Source of the DNA: Enoplolaimus lenunculus | Taxonomy: Eukaryota; Nematoda; Enoplea; Enoplida; Thoracostomopsidae | Reading direction: 5' to 3' | Length of the DNA: 64,000 nucleotides | Assembly: GCA_030248215.1 (NCBI GenBank) | Contig: JASANG010002067.1 | Location: forward strand, 248,001 to 312,000 | Shown here: positions 10,534-22,688 of the stretch, piece after piece | How the letters are laid out: each line of letters begins with the position of its first letter | Position numbering within the stretch: position 1 is the stretch's first letter | The notes under the pieces: model-generated | Seen by the model: the letters and a program-made list of their open reading frames with translations, nothing else | What the model was told of the DNA's origin: nothing | The model's database searches: none | Made by a program: the position numbers and the translations under genes

Positions 10534-13500
10534 TTAGAATCGGCTTTGATAACACGTCATGCTTCGGCATTCAAAACCCCTTGGACAATTGCTGTTAAAC
10601 ACGCACGTGACTCCTAAAATATAATTGATTCAAATCAAAATTAAAGTTACATAATTGAAGGCGAACCTGACAAAGAAGTATAGGATTGACAAACGCACAA
10701 CGTTAGCGCTTAAATAAGTTGTCGACTGACCTTGTAAATGAGGCGACCCACCGCTGAAACACGTCAAGTCTTCGCAGAAATGTCGTGTAGGGCACGCCGA
10801 ATCGAACACACACGAGGTGCCGACAATATGGGTTGGAATGCCGCGAGATTTTGGTACACAAAATCCACGGGAACACATCTGATCAACCGGGCACTGATGG
10901 GTGAAGCTGCAGAATCTGCGGGCAACACTGCTGCTGCCTTCGGTGCTCGACTGTTGCTGGCTTTGAACACATCGACCGCGAACACAATTGAATGCGTTCA
11001 GATCATCACAGTCGGTCGCAGTGCGGCATTCGCGGCGCGGCAGCGGTTGTGGACGAGGTGGTGCTTAAATTTTAGTCAAAAATGCTGAAATTTATCTTTT
11101 GAAACCAGAAGAGTTGCCAGCATTTATATCTGGGAGGGTATCATATAAACGACAATTTTTGAACAATTACAGCAACCATAACTTTATTGTCTCTGGCGAA
11201 AGTGCTCTTTTGTCTAAAACTTTCGGGAACGAATTTATCGCCTCTCTCTAACGCATTATATGCGCCCATGTTTGAAAACGGCTTTCTATGAAATTAAAAG
11301 TTGATCAAAAACATTGACGTTTAACCCATTAAAAGTTAAAACGCCATTCTGTGGCTAAATTAGGCGCTGCTGTTTAAAATAATGTTAAAAACGCGTTGCT
11401 AATGCTCGTATAACAAATTACAAAGGATTTGTGCCAAACATGCAAAATGTTTATGACATTTTTGAAAAAAGCGTTTATATTGATTAATTACATTGTTGAT
11501 GCTATGGGAATCGCGTTATAACTGGGCAACCTGGAACACGTTTTGTTAGCACGAACATTTTGTATGCACGTTGAGCCGATGTCAAATTCAAAAAAATTCG
11601 AATTGCCTGCTATCCTGACCTAATGGGACTTTCATTGTTTGTATATATCATATGATACTCGAAATATTGTCTGTCAATATCAGGGTGCAACGGGAGGTGA
11701 AAAATACCGGAGATGGAGTCGGAGGTCAACGAAACTTGCCGGAGCCGGAGGTGCGGCGAAATTAGGTAGTAAAAATGACGGTTACTGTAGTGACCCGAAT
11801 AAGAAATAAGAGGGGGGACTGATATTTATTTGGCCTCTCCAGAGGGTACCCCCTTGTTATTCGGTTACGGACTCATTTTGTTTTCAACCCACGCTCCGAT
11901 GCCCTTCGTTACTGATATATATCCGGTACTGCAATTATCCGTTGAATTAAACGTTTGTTTGTCTTGTGTCAATAGCTTGAGCGATAATACAAGGTTATAC
12001 TTAGGAATGTACTTTCAAAATTTAAGTACGCTTTAAAATTTCGAACTCAAATTATTTGGTCCTGGATTCATTTATGCGCTATAGTTAGGGGTAATTGACA
12101 TTTATAGACTATAATTAGGGTTTAGGGACTCTATCCGCTTACGGACTCTTGTTAGGGATACGGACTCCAATTGATTCGGACTCAAAATGGGGACCCCTTT
12201 ATTAACCCTCCACCTCTATTCGGGGCAATTCAGTAATTAGCTAATTTTCGCCAATATCTGCAATATGTTCGTAAAAGTTGTTTGATTTTACGCTAATTAT
12301 GTATGAAATTTCAGAAATTCTTTCCTGAAAATTGCGACAAAAGTAAAACGAAACGCGCTAAACAGATTAAATTTTACAAAATTATGTAAAATTTTGCAAC
12401 CGAAATTGCCGCAACGTCCGGGCAATATTCTACCGGAGCAGTAGGTTGATTTGCTGCCGCAGGCAGACCATGACATGGGTGAAAATGTGTGCAAGATTGT
12501 GTAAAACTACCGTGAATGTCCCGTAGAATGTCATATGGTACTAAAATTTGAAATTTGAATTATTTGTGCGTAGAAATATATACGAAAAATTATTCACCAG
12601 AAACTCAAAAAAAGCTAATTCAATATTCGTTATCATTCTCAGTGCTGCATTATCTAACTTTTTACTATTTTAATTGATTTTCCCCTATGTCCCAACCGGA
12701 AAATCCTGGATCCGCCAGTATGACGATAAAACAACACCTGGTATATCAACTCTTCTCATTAAATAACATTCTCTCGGGGTACAAATAACGCAACGGCCGG
12801 TGTCGCATGAAACGCTCATTGCTGGCGAAAATGGTTCCAGCCGCTCGCCAATTTGCAGCGGATCAGGACCAGGATCTGTGACTAACAAATTTGATCGCAA
12901 GCTTCGAAACTCTAAAATATTACATATTTATACGCGTAGTGATTTACATCGGATATTTTTTCACATCTGGCAATTCTTGCCGGGTATTTATCCGGATATT
13001 TGAATATCCGGATATGTGAAATTAAATTTTTTATTTCTAATATTCGAAACTCGATTTTGCGCGTTTTGGTGTTTCCAAACTTCAATTTTCGTTTCTCAAG
13101 CACTTGTTTTGACTTTTTGCTGTGAAGCACCCTGACCCACAAGCTGATTGCTTTGAGCGTAAAACATACAATTCTCTAAATAGTTATTTATTTTGTAACT
13201 GCTTCAATATTGCTGGGTATTCGGTTTAGAACATTGCTGCTGATATAATAAATGCTTGCGTTGACCACTTGAGATTTAGTTGATTTGGTATGTCTCCGTC
13301 TGATTTAAACCAGTGCAACAATGATTCTATCGAATGTCACCTTTCCCTCGAACTACATGAGTCGTTTAACGTTCCAAGAAGAAATAACCGCATTAAAGTA
13401 TACTTACGCTAAATCGTACATCAGTCCATGTTAACTTTTACCGATGCCCTGCTTTTACCGGCGGATCCAGAACTTTCTGATCGGGACTGGCTCGCAAATG

Positions 13501-16500
13501 TTTTGAAACGCTATTTTTCACCAAAATTTTTTTCTGATTTCGTAAAATTGTAAGGTAGGAGGACCTAATCATTTTTTACAAAATGACTTTCAGAGAGAGG
13601 ACGATTGCAAGGGACAGACGCTGGCATTTTATCACAAAAAAAATCTGAGGGGGAAATTGTAGAGACGTTACCATTTTATCATACGCCCCGCCCGTCAACC
13701 TTTTGAACCGCTATTGCCCGCCTTCTTAGTGTACCTAAATCGACAAAACTTAAATTTCACTTGGGCTAAGACTAAAGCTTTGTTTTAGACTGGTGTTTAT
13801 TATGCTGAGGTGGCTTAAACTTACGAATATGTTTTGGTTGTTAGATTGTTAAGAGTGGTCCAAATCTTCAGGACCCATTCTAGTCTTAATATATCGGAAC
13901 ATAATGCATGTCGATTTGCTCCACATAACCTCCCCTTATAATTTCAATTTTCATGAACATAGTTTCACTTTTTTGATCTAAGGACTACCGCGGAACCGAA
14001 AATGTAGCTATATTCAACAGTTATGAAATCCATATTTTTACATGTATATTATATTGCGTAATAGCGACGCAAGTGCAGTTATTAAATGGCCCTAGTCAGT
14101 ACCCACTCGCGCACACATAAAAACAAACACCAACCTTGGTGATACACAATTCCATTCTGTTTTTCCAAGCACGTCAACCGATCACAGTAATAATTAGGTC
14201 CACAATCCGAATCCGAAATACACGATACGTTTTGCAAGTGCCGCACACATAAAAACAAACACCAACCTTGGTGATACACAATTCCATTCTGTTTTTCCAA
14301 GCACGTCAACCGATCACAGTAATAATTAGGTCCACAATCCGAATCCGAAATACACGATACGTTTTGCAAGTGCCGTGGCGTGCCGTGCGGTCCGATTTGA
14401 CATAAACCACCAACGCATACGGCGGTAGTTTGCGCACACTGGCTGCGAAACACACAAGTTTGCATCAAGGGGCCAGCCGGAGACGGGTAAGCGCATAGTT
14501 GTTCATGACGACAACCCAGGCTACCCGTGGGGCAGGACTGTGCCGAGCCAGGTTCAGCGCCACAGGATTCTCGCGTGCCGTGCTCTGAAATGTATGAACA
14601 TTTAAACGTCTCGAGTCTTGTAGAGTTTCATTCTACATGTACGCTAAGCTTTACCTTAGACTTAATACAAGGCTTACTGGGGTGCACACAAGGAGAGTAT
14701 TGAGGGAATATATATACCGATATCTCCTCCGAAAATTTATGGACAGACAAAAAAGCAGTTTTAAGAGATATTAGAGCAACCTTCTGACTCCCGTAAGTCA
14801 TAAATTTACCTTTACAAGAGGTTTTACCGTCCGAACTGAAAACCCAGCTACGCTCCTGAAAGACTTTCAACGCCTAAGCATAAGCTTAAGTTTGAGGCTA
14901 AGCCTAATCCGAGTTTAGTAAATATGAGGGAGGGAAAGTATGCAACAGCCAACGTGCCTTTTCGATTCAGAAATATTTAATGTCGGTTAAGTTCTTCAAT
15001 GTCTTAGGTTAGAACTGAAACTTACGTTCATATTCCGACTTCGGTTTTACGCTTCACTAGTCGAGTTTGCACAAACCTTAATGTTGACTACGAATACGGA
15101 AAACATGAGATTTTTGTACTTATTCAAAGAACATGTTTTTCGTATTCATGTCCACAACAATTATACGGGTTCCTTTAGCCATAAAGCATTTCCATCTGAT
15201 AGTTGGTTGAACGCCAAACGCCATACATTTTGAGAGCTTTTCCTCGGTTGTTAAGCTACAGAGTTTGGCGTCTATCATCCAGAAGTTTAGATTCGCTGCA
15301 ACTATGTAAATAATACTTTTATAACAAACAAATCGTACCGTGTTGGGTGCATTTGACTTCTGAACACTGATCCCGGGGGCAACGACACATTGGACAAACC
15401 TGGCGATCTCGTGAGCCGCTAACGAATCCCGAAACCAGTACAAAACCAAAGCAGTTTGACTTACAATACGCAATTGGGCAATCGGCTAAAACGGATGGTG
15501 GCCTTTTATCAGTACCGGAGCAGACACGGGTAAGGGCTCCCCCCGAACTTCAGAGTGGGGCACCGAATGAAGCCAACCGCATTTTGAAACTTCGGCGGGT
15601 TTGTTTCAACCGGTTGGGGTGGGGGCCCCTTTAGGGATGGGGGCGGCCTCTTCAAATTGGGGGGAGGGTATGGGAGTGGCTGCTCCGGCACTGCCTTTCA
15701 TGACTCGCGCTATTCATGGCGTTTTTATATAAATTAACCAGGTTCTTTTCACTTCGCCTCCACAACATTTAAAAGCCGAAGTTGATAACATAAGCTTAAG
15801 CCTAAAGGTAAAAGCTCTTTACTTAAACTTATACTAAACCTTGAACGCTTGCTTTTGAACAGAAAAGGACATTTAATTTGATTGTTACACCTTTGATATT
15901 GTATTTAAAACCCGTTTTTGTTCTGTACTTATGTTACTGGAGTTCTGTCCATTAATGCTGATTTTTTTACATTTGATTGGCTGTTTCATAGAAAGATTCT
16001 ATTGTAAAATTTTTCCATTAAATGTAGAAATAAAAAAATTGAAACGATGACTAAATACGAAAGCACGAAAGCATTGCTTTGAAGATAGTTTTTTAAACTT
16101 CAAACGTGCAAAAAAATCGCTACTATTCAAATAACATTTTCTTTAGCGGAGGTAGGAATCAAGATATGATACTGATCTAACTTTAACAGGCTTAATATAG
16201 CAAATATTTATTAGTTGAAAACAAACCGTTCATTCAAAAACAAAAAACAATCCACAGACAAAAGCAACCACCACTCTCTTCTCAGCATATTTGCCTCAAA
16301 GCCTTCAAAATGAAACACCATCTAACTTCTTAAAGCCGAATAAGTAAACTACTGTTCTCATCAAAAATATAAAATTTGAAATTATGAAGATTCAACCAAT
16401 TTCATTTCAGTTTTGAAAAATTGAGTTAAACGACTCTTAATGCTTTTCGCGAAATTTCTGCCTATTAAGCCCAGGTTTACGCCTGCGCTTAAAAAGCCAA

Positions 16501-19500
16501 TGCCTAATCCTAAGCCATTTAAGATTCGGGCTTAGGCTTCGGTAAGTTCTTTTCGAATCCTACTCTATTAGCCCAATACCTAAACCTGGTATTAGCTTGA
16601 ACCTGAGCCTGAGCCTAAGCTTGTAGGAAAAAGTGTACAAGAGCAACATTATTAAGATTTAAATTTCAACAAAACCATGATTTAACATATAACACAACAC
16701 AAACTGCAACAGTATAACTCGCGAACGAACCACGTTTGATCGAAACTTGCGCTTCTGATGTTGACGAAAAACAACTGCCAGCGGTGCAAATTTCACATTC
16801 GCCTTGCGAACACCGAACGCTATCAACAAGTGCTTGTGCTTCCGTTTGTTGATTAGAGACGAGACTTGCCGTCGGTGATCCTCGGCCACTTTGGGTAGTT
16901 CCAATGGAACTCCCTGTGGAAGGCACTGTGCTTCCTTCTGGCAATAGATAAAAACGCATTTAATACGGCGACAACTTCGAAATTCAATACAGTTACCCAA
17001 CAGAACATATGTGCCAATTGTCTAAACTTTGCATTCAATGTATATACACAGTGCAAAAAATGGTGAGTCAATTTGACTCTGTCCGAAATATATAGGCTTT
17101 TCCTGACTACACAAACTGAGTCAAATTTCGACTTCGCCAGAGCCTAATTCAACTCAATTTGACTTAGGCGGAGTCGAATTTTGACTCAGTTTGTGTAGTC
17201 AGGAAAAGCCTATTTCGGAGAGAGTCAAATTGACTCACCATTTTTTGCAGTGTAGTGCTCATTCAGTAGGGACGTGCTGAAAGAAGGTGCCTTGCAAAAC
17301 CGTTCCCGTTCCAAGATAAATAATTTTCTATTTAGAAAGGAGCATTATGCCTTATTGGTGAATTAGCAATCACCGATGTACCAATTCTATTTAAAGGGTC
17401 AATATATGCCGGCAATAGACCGCCCTTCAACTCAAATTGCAGCGTATGCCAACGCGCCAATTTACTGATGACTGGTATAAAATAGAACATAAGAAGTATT
17501 TTTAAAAGAAAATTTACTGAGCGATTTATTCGTCCTGCCCGTTTGGTAAAATTACAGATCTAATTATTATTGTCAGAATTGTCGCAGTTTAACAAATTTA
17601 ACAACAAATGCAATCATTGGCTCTTGTACATTCCCCCATATTTACGCTGAGGTATAGGTTTGAAACAAGTCGTATTCATGCCTACGAAAAAGTTTAAGCT
17701 TTTACCTACGCCGTTTATAGCCTACGCCAAATAAATAAACTTAAGACGCTTAACCTAAGCATAATTCTTAACCCAAAATATGGAGAAGTGTTCATGACTC
17801 CTCATACGGTAAAATACAACCAAACCTTGCTGAAAACAAGTCATCTGTTCGCAACCATGTCCTGGCGGACAGTCACTATCGAACACACACGAAACTCCAG
17901 GTACATGCCGGCGCATTGCGGTTGATGCCTGTTGACAAATACCTTGGGTACACGTTTCAGTTGCCGGGCATTCGCTGGTAAATACGCAGGGTTGTACAAC
18001 AGCACCGGATGGTTTTTCGTAAACACAAAATGCGTCCTCGCAACGACTTAAACTTTCCGCTGGACAGTCGGATGCCGATTGGCATATTTCACGTATGCCA
18101 TAATCTAAGCAATCAAACGTAATTGATGGCGGGAATCAGATGCAGTCAGGCCCATCAGGCAGGCTCGGAGCAGCTACCCATACGCAGTATGGGGGGGCCT
18201 AATATTCAACTTGGATATGTTTAAAATTGAAAAATTCATAAAGGATCAACGCAAGAAAACCTCACCCTGAAAATTTGGGGAGCACACACTTCTAGGGGTA
18301 TCTCCCTGCAGAAAGTTTTTAGCACGGTTTATTGAGCCTGTAATAGTATTTTACAACTGGTAGTTTATACCAGGTGCAATACTTTCAGTGTGTAAAGTAC
18401 TTACTTAACTTAACGCTTTAAAATATGTACTCGGTTTGCAGACACTTGAGTTTTAAATTCATACTAACGTAGACACTCAAACAATGAGCGACAATTTTTA
18501 AATTTTCCACCGGCTATCTTTGCCACGTATCGTTTCCGATGCCCAGCCTATAGCTGATGCTCTGAAAAATTTTCACTGGCCACATTTCTGAGAATTATGA
18601 CACATTTAATTTCAATCAAATTTGCATGCGTACCTGTGCACTTGCAGACGAAACATTGTTTTCCTGAATGCTCAACTTTAACAAACCCGTCACAGTCTTC
18701 TGGGCAAAATGCCGGTGGGCAGCCATCTGAAACGTGATAACTCGCAGCTTCAATCACTGGTAAGCGACGGCTAAATTAAACTGACTTACAGCAAGAGTGT
18801 ATCTTGTCTTAACCAAGTCCTGAGATCGACTAGTAGTAAAGTTTTTGATCGATTAGAAACTTGGAAAATATAAGAATTCATTAAAACAATTGCCAAATTT
18901 AAAACTTCAAATACTTTTCTTATTCCGGTCAAACGCGTAGCCAGAATTGCATTGCAGGAAGCTATATTATAGCCACTATTAAAAGAATTTGGTAACGAGC
19001 AAAAAAGTGTTCGTTCACGCAGATCAACCAAGTTTACTTCAAAACCTGTAAAAGTGCACTATCGTGTCTCCAGAGATTTGAAAAATATATTCTCTATTCC
19101 TATTGCACTGTAAATTCCTTCTAATGAGTTAATTAATCAACTCAGACGCAGTTAATTTTTTCAGAGTTAATAAAAGTAAACTTTAACTCATTCTGAGTTG
19201 AGTTGTCTACGAGATAGCTAATTAATTAAATCAGAATGAGTTGAATCAACTCAGAATTGAGAGTTCTGATAGTCCTAACTCAGACTGAGTGATTCTTCTC
19301 ATTCTGAGTTAAAATCAACTTACTGGAATTTACAGTGTGTACACAACCGTGGTTGTGAGCCGAATCTAAAAGTGCTAAATCAAAGGTTTCTATGGCTTGG
19401 TTTTGAAATTTAACGGATAAATTTATGGTATTTTTTACCGCTGTATTCTTAATTGAAATATATGTAAATGCACATAAATAGAGTGATTTATAATTGCGTA

Positions 19501-21633
19501 AATTTACTTCTTTCGACGTTATCTTAATCATGCGGTTGTTAATTATCATATTTAAGACAGAACCGAGGGTCAATTTTGACTCCAGCAGCGCAACATTTTT
19601 TCTACAGAGTCCAAATAAATTTGCCTCTACTATGTAAAATCGTTCTGTACTGCCGTGCTTGTGTAATCGAAGGCAAAAGTCTGACTCAGTTTGCGTAGTC
19701 GTGAAAAGCCTATTTCGGAGAGAGTCAATTTGACTCACCATTTTTTTACACTGTGCAACATCGCTTTGACACAACGTTCATTCTAATCATTTTGTTGAGT
19801 TAAAATGCTTCTTATGCAACTAAACCTTATCAGCATATCATATGAGCGTGAGCGAAGAAGCTTACCAACAATCAAAGATCGCCGAACATTCCTTGTAGTT
19901 TCAACGCATTTACCACCAACACATATACGGCAGACTGATTCTGAACATACTGTGGACGTAGCACCAGAGCCACTACCGCCAGAAATGCTTGTTGTAATTC
20001 GATTTTCTATAAACAAATGGGATCATGTAAACTGTAATGGCTTGCCTACTATAAGCATACGCTTAAACGTAATAATTCTAAGCTTAAACCTAAGCTTTCC
20101 AGTCTCTTCTTAGTGTCTCCCAGTGAGCCGAGCAGGCCCTATATTTGACATGGGCCAATAAAGGTGTCTTTTGTTGCGACACAAATTTGATCCGCCTAGA
20201 AATAACCATACGCGTATGTATCATTTTTTCTGGATGTAATAAAATCGTCGTCCTAAAAATATTCGTTTGCCGGCTAATATATCACAATTGTGCTATGAAT
20301 TAGTTTCAAAAACCGTTTCTGCCGAATGCTTCATTGATGCCTTTAACGTTTGTGGTCAACCAAAACGACTAATAGACAGAGTTGTACCTACCGGTCTTAG
20401 CAAGTAATAAACATGTCAATTGGGGGAAGGAGGATAGGGAGCCCAACAATTAAAACGTTTTCCGTGGGGGCCGCGGTTAGGAACTTCAAAAAATAAATAT
20501 TCATGGAATCTAAAAATGCAAAAAGTGTAAGTTTCGGCTGCCCAGAGATAGTTAATAAAACCAATGTCTACATCATCTCAAGCTTGAGGAAAAGAATAAG
20601 CCTAAGCACGGCCGAAGCAGCCACCCCCATACCAACATTTGGGGGGACCCACCCATAAAGAGGCCCCACCCTAAAACGGTAGAAACAAAAATCGCCGAAG
20701 TTTTAAAATGCGTTTGTCTTCTCGCTGGCTTCGTTCGTGAGTTTGGGGGGGGGTGCCCACACGCCTGTCTGCTCCGGCACCGAGCCTGAGTAAAAACGAC
20801 GTAAATATGAAATTTGTTTGTTTTTCATTAAAGCGATTTTTCAATATTAAAGCATAAATTTAAGCCTGAACTCGAAAAAAAACTAGCGCAAACAACGGAA
20901 AAAATTTTGACTGCACCAGTCGCTGGTTTGAAACTCGTTTGTATTGCACATTTTATCACACGGTAAACAGGCCATCAAACTCTTGAACCAATTAGTTATG
21001 CAGATCAATATTTAGTAATTTAATGCAATGAAATTATTTTGAGTATATGTGAAAGTTCAGATCCGTTGCTTACGCAGTTCGCTCTGCAAACAAGTGCTAT
21101 TAACAGGGAATATTGTAGCGACCCGAATAAGATGGGCAACCGATAGTTATTTGGCCTCTCCAGAGCGTACCCCTCCTTGTTATTCGGTTACGGACTGTTA
21201 TTTATTTTTAACCCACGCTCCGCCACCCTTCGTTACTGATATATATCCGGTACTGCAATTATCCGTTGAATCAAACGTTTATATATTTGTATTGTGTCAA
21301 TAGCTTGAGCGATAATTGAAGGTTATACTTAGGAATGTACTTTCAAAATTTAAGTACGCTTTAAAGTGCCGAACTCAAATTATTTGGCCTGGAGTCATTT
21401 ATGCGCTACAATAAGGGTTAATTGACATTTATGGACTCTAGGGTTTAAGGACTCTATCCGCTTACGGACTCTTATTAGGGATACGGACTCCAATTGATTC
21501 GGACTCCAAATGCCCCCCTCTCATTACCCCCTCTTATTCGGGTCAATACAATAGGTGCTAACCACAGTTAAGAATACTGCTGCTTACCCGAGTGCACACA
21601 AACGAACGCCAATAGTAATAACACGACAACCAT
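10534..21633 (-). CDS. Secreted modular protein with antistasin-like and EB-like cysteine modules, 10 exons, 592 aa
   Basis: Exons in coding order: 21633-21588, 20006-19866, 18726-18634, 18104-17826, 16937-16734, 15485-15339, 14584-14267, 12875-12738, 11063-10731, 10613-10534. Total 1779 nt, stop TAA, every intron phase 1. Exon 1 is a signal peptide (MVVVLLLLAFVCVHS). Exons 2, 5 and 8 each carry CX4CX2CX4C (CSESVCRICVGGKC, CSQGECEICTAGSC, CDTGRCVICTPREC). Exons 3 and 6 carry CX4CX3C...CX2CXC as in antistasin-type inhibitors. Exons 4, 7 and 9 each hold three EB-like units, mostly CX5CX5-7CX4C, and exon 10 adds one more (CVFNSNCPRGFECRSMTC). The order is therefore M-A-EB, M-A-EB, M-EB, EB, with one antistasin module missing. 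Antistasin domains inhibit serine proteases, and EB modules are extracellular. A secreted inhibitor or matrix role is inference. Donors GTGGTT (exon 5) and GTTGGT (exon 7) are weak. Confidence 0.86.
11683..12480. mobile_element. MITE family B, copy 2, split by a family A insertion
   Basis: Left part 11683-11782 (gggtgcaacgggaggtg, gccggagccggaggtgcgg). Right part 12236-12480 matches 10210-10450 (aattctttcct, aaaacgaaacgc, attgccgcaacgtccgg). The family A element at 11785-12233 sits between them. Lies in the intron between exons 8 and 9 of the antistasin/EB gene. Confidence 0.75.
11785..12233. mobile_element. MITE family A, copy 1
   Basis: 449 bp, TA on both sides, left end ctgtagtgacccgaataag, right end cggggcaattcag. 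Interior words shared by all copies: tatttggcctctccagag, cgttactgatatatatccgg, ctatccgcttacggactct. No transposase. A reading frame containing FVTDIYPVLQLSVE recurs only because the element recurs. Confidence 0.85.
12962..13830. mobile_element. Composite repeat containing a family E element, copy 2
   Basis: Shares with 41480-41890: ggcaattcttgccg, cgttccaagaagaaa, aaatcgtaca, the family E core (ggcggatccag, acaaaaaaaatctg), then cccgccttct and gctttgttttagact. It contains a palindromic tatccggatatttgaatatc. In the intron between exons 7 and 8 of the antistasin/EB gene. Confidence 0.6.
14111..14374. repeat. Perfect 132-bp tandem duplication across an exon end and its donor
   Basis: 14111-14242 and 14243-14374 are identical by eye. 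Each copy contains the last EB unit of exon 7 of the antistasin/EB gene and the splice donor after it, with some intron. 132 is a multiple of three and the frame through both copies has no stop. Confidence 0.92.
15510..15693. mobile_element. MITE family C, copy 1, 24 bp from a splice acceptor
   Basis: 184 bp with inverted ends cagtaccggagcag and ctgctccggcactg. Very G/C-skewed interior (runs of g and c). It lies in the intron just before exon 6 of the antistasin/EB gene, so only about 24 bp separate it from that acceptor. Confidence 0.8.
16465..16645. repeat. Telomere-like tract ending in gtgtacaagagc
   Basis: Degenerate TTAGGC/GCCTAA words (cctaatcctaagcc, cgggcttaggcttcgg, cctgagcctgagcctaagc) followed by aagtgtacaagagcaac. 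The same closing words follow tracts at 855-988, 14872-14955, 24640-24722, 26570-26650, 39140-39250. Confidence 0.7.
17047..17254. mobile_element. Fold-back MITE family D, nearly perfect palindrome
   Basis: 208 bp in which the two halves are almost exact reverse complements: gcaaaaaatggtgagtcaat, ctgactacacaaactgagtc and their complements. The transcript of the antistasin/EB gene would carry a hairpin with arms of about 90 bp. A partial copy lies at 19680-19756. Confidence 0.88.
19106..19337. mobile_element. Fold-back element with ends cactgtaaattcc / ggaatttacagtg
   Basis: 232 bp with 13-bp perfect inverted ends and an interior of repeated ctcagaatgagtt-type words that also pair. In intron 2 of the antistasin/EB gene. 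Confidence 0.72.
19680..19756. mobile_element. Half copy of fold-back family D
   Basis: tctgactcagtttgcgtagt, gaaaagcctatttcggagag and gactcaccattttttt match the right arm of 17047-17254. The left arm is absent. Confidence 0.75.
20605..20782. mobile_element. MITE family C, copy 2
   Basis: Ends cacggccgaagcagcc and ctgctccggcaccg. The interior (gccgaagttttaaaatgcg, ggcttcgttcg) is the reverse complement of copy 1. In intron 1 of the antistasin/EB gene. A lone end of the same family (cagtgccggagcag) is at 43732-43745. Confidence 0.72.
21113..21551. mobile_element. MITE family A, copy 2
   Basis: 439 bp flanked by TA, ends ttgtagcgacccgaataag and ttattcgggtcaatacaa. Lies in intron 1 of the antistasin/EB gene, 37 bp downstream (minus strand) of the signal-peptide exon. 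Confidence 0.85.
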
Positions 21634-22688
21634 TATTATTAAAACGTATTTCGAAAAGAACACACAGTGATAGTCAAGAAGAGGCCAATACTAAAACAGG
21701 AAAACACTGAATTATCAATAACTAGAAAATTGGGCAATCAAGCTAATTTGCATATTGTAATAAATGCTTCATGCTATATGATGATGGTAAAACATGAATT
21801 CAAATCGCAAGCTGCAATAATTATGGCCATATATCGAACGCTTTTGGCAGTCAAGAACGGATTGAACGTTTGAACATATAAAATCTTCGTTCCACAAGTC
21901 TGATCGTTTGAACTGATGAATTTTATCTTAATCAACTGTGTAACGAATTTGGGAATAGCGTGCTGCGGAATGGTGACAGCGAGGGATATGTTGTATCAAA
22001 CGACTTTTTGCGGTAACACTTGTCATGGCATAAATACAAAATACGAACCTTCGTACAAGCTAAACGAAAACGAGCTTTTCATATGGAGTAAAATGAGTTG
22101 AGTTAACGCAAGCGGGGTCCCGTTATGACGGAGGCAGGCTGGAATACATTTTGTCCAAATTAGAATAGCGGGCAGTGACGGTACGGTTAATCATATAAAT
22201 ATTCGATATGTCTGCGAGCACCATTTGATATGCTTCCAAGTGTCTGCGTACCTGAGGTAGCAAACGAATTGTACTGTTGAGTATCATATGATAACAGAAT
22301 TTCAATTTGATTTTCTTGAATTTAGAAATATATTTCAGAAAAGTTTCCATAGGAAACGAAAACAAAAAAGCTATCGAAGTTCGAAATTATGTAGCACTTT
22401 GTTTTTTGTATTTTGTTAGTGCGCACAAATTACACTGGCCTGCAAATGTCAATATGTGATATATGCTGCAATTTCGGAATGCCATTTGATATTGGTATAA
22501 ATGTCGAGTGATTTCGATATTTCATATGCGGCTACTTGTATAAGAAGATTACATGAGGAGAGCAGTGGTTTGTGTACTTTTAAAAATGTCACCTGACGTC
22601 CACATTTTGTCGCTATACAGCGTATCGTGAACCAACCATGCAGAGAAGACGGTTCAAAAGTTATGGCTCAGGTTAAATTACCTGTCAT

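Noticed and set aside
12297-12494. Cysteine-containing frame as the missing third antistasin exon
   Set aside because: It is part of the family B MITE and lacks the CX4CX3C spacing.
14628-14870. 80-codon minus-strand frame between exons 6 and 7 of the antistasin/EB gene
   Set aside because: Lies in an intron, has no cysteine module, and abuts a telomere-like tract; probably repeat.
21916-22101. 61-codon frame with five cysteines
   Set aside because: No clear signal peptide, splice site or paralogue; too short to trust.
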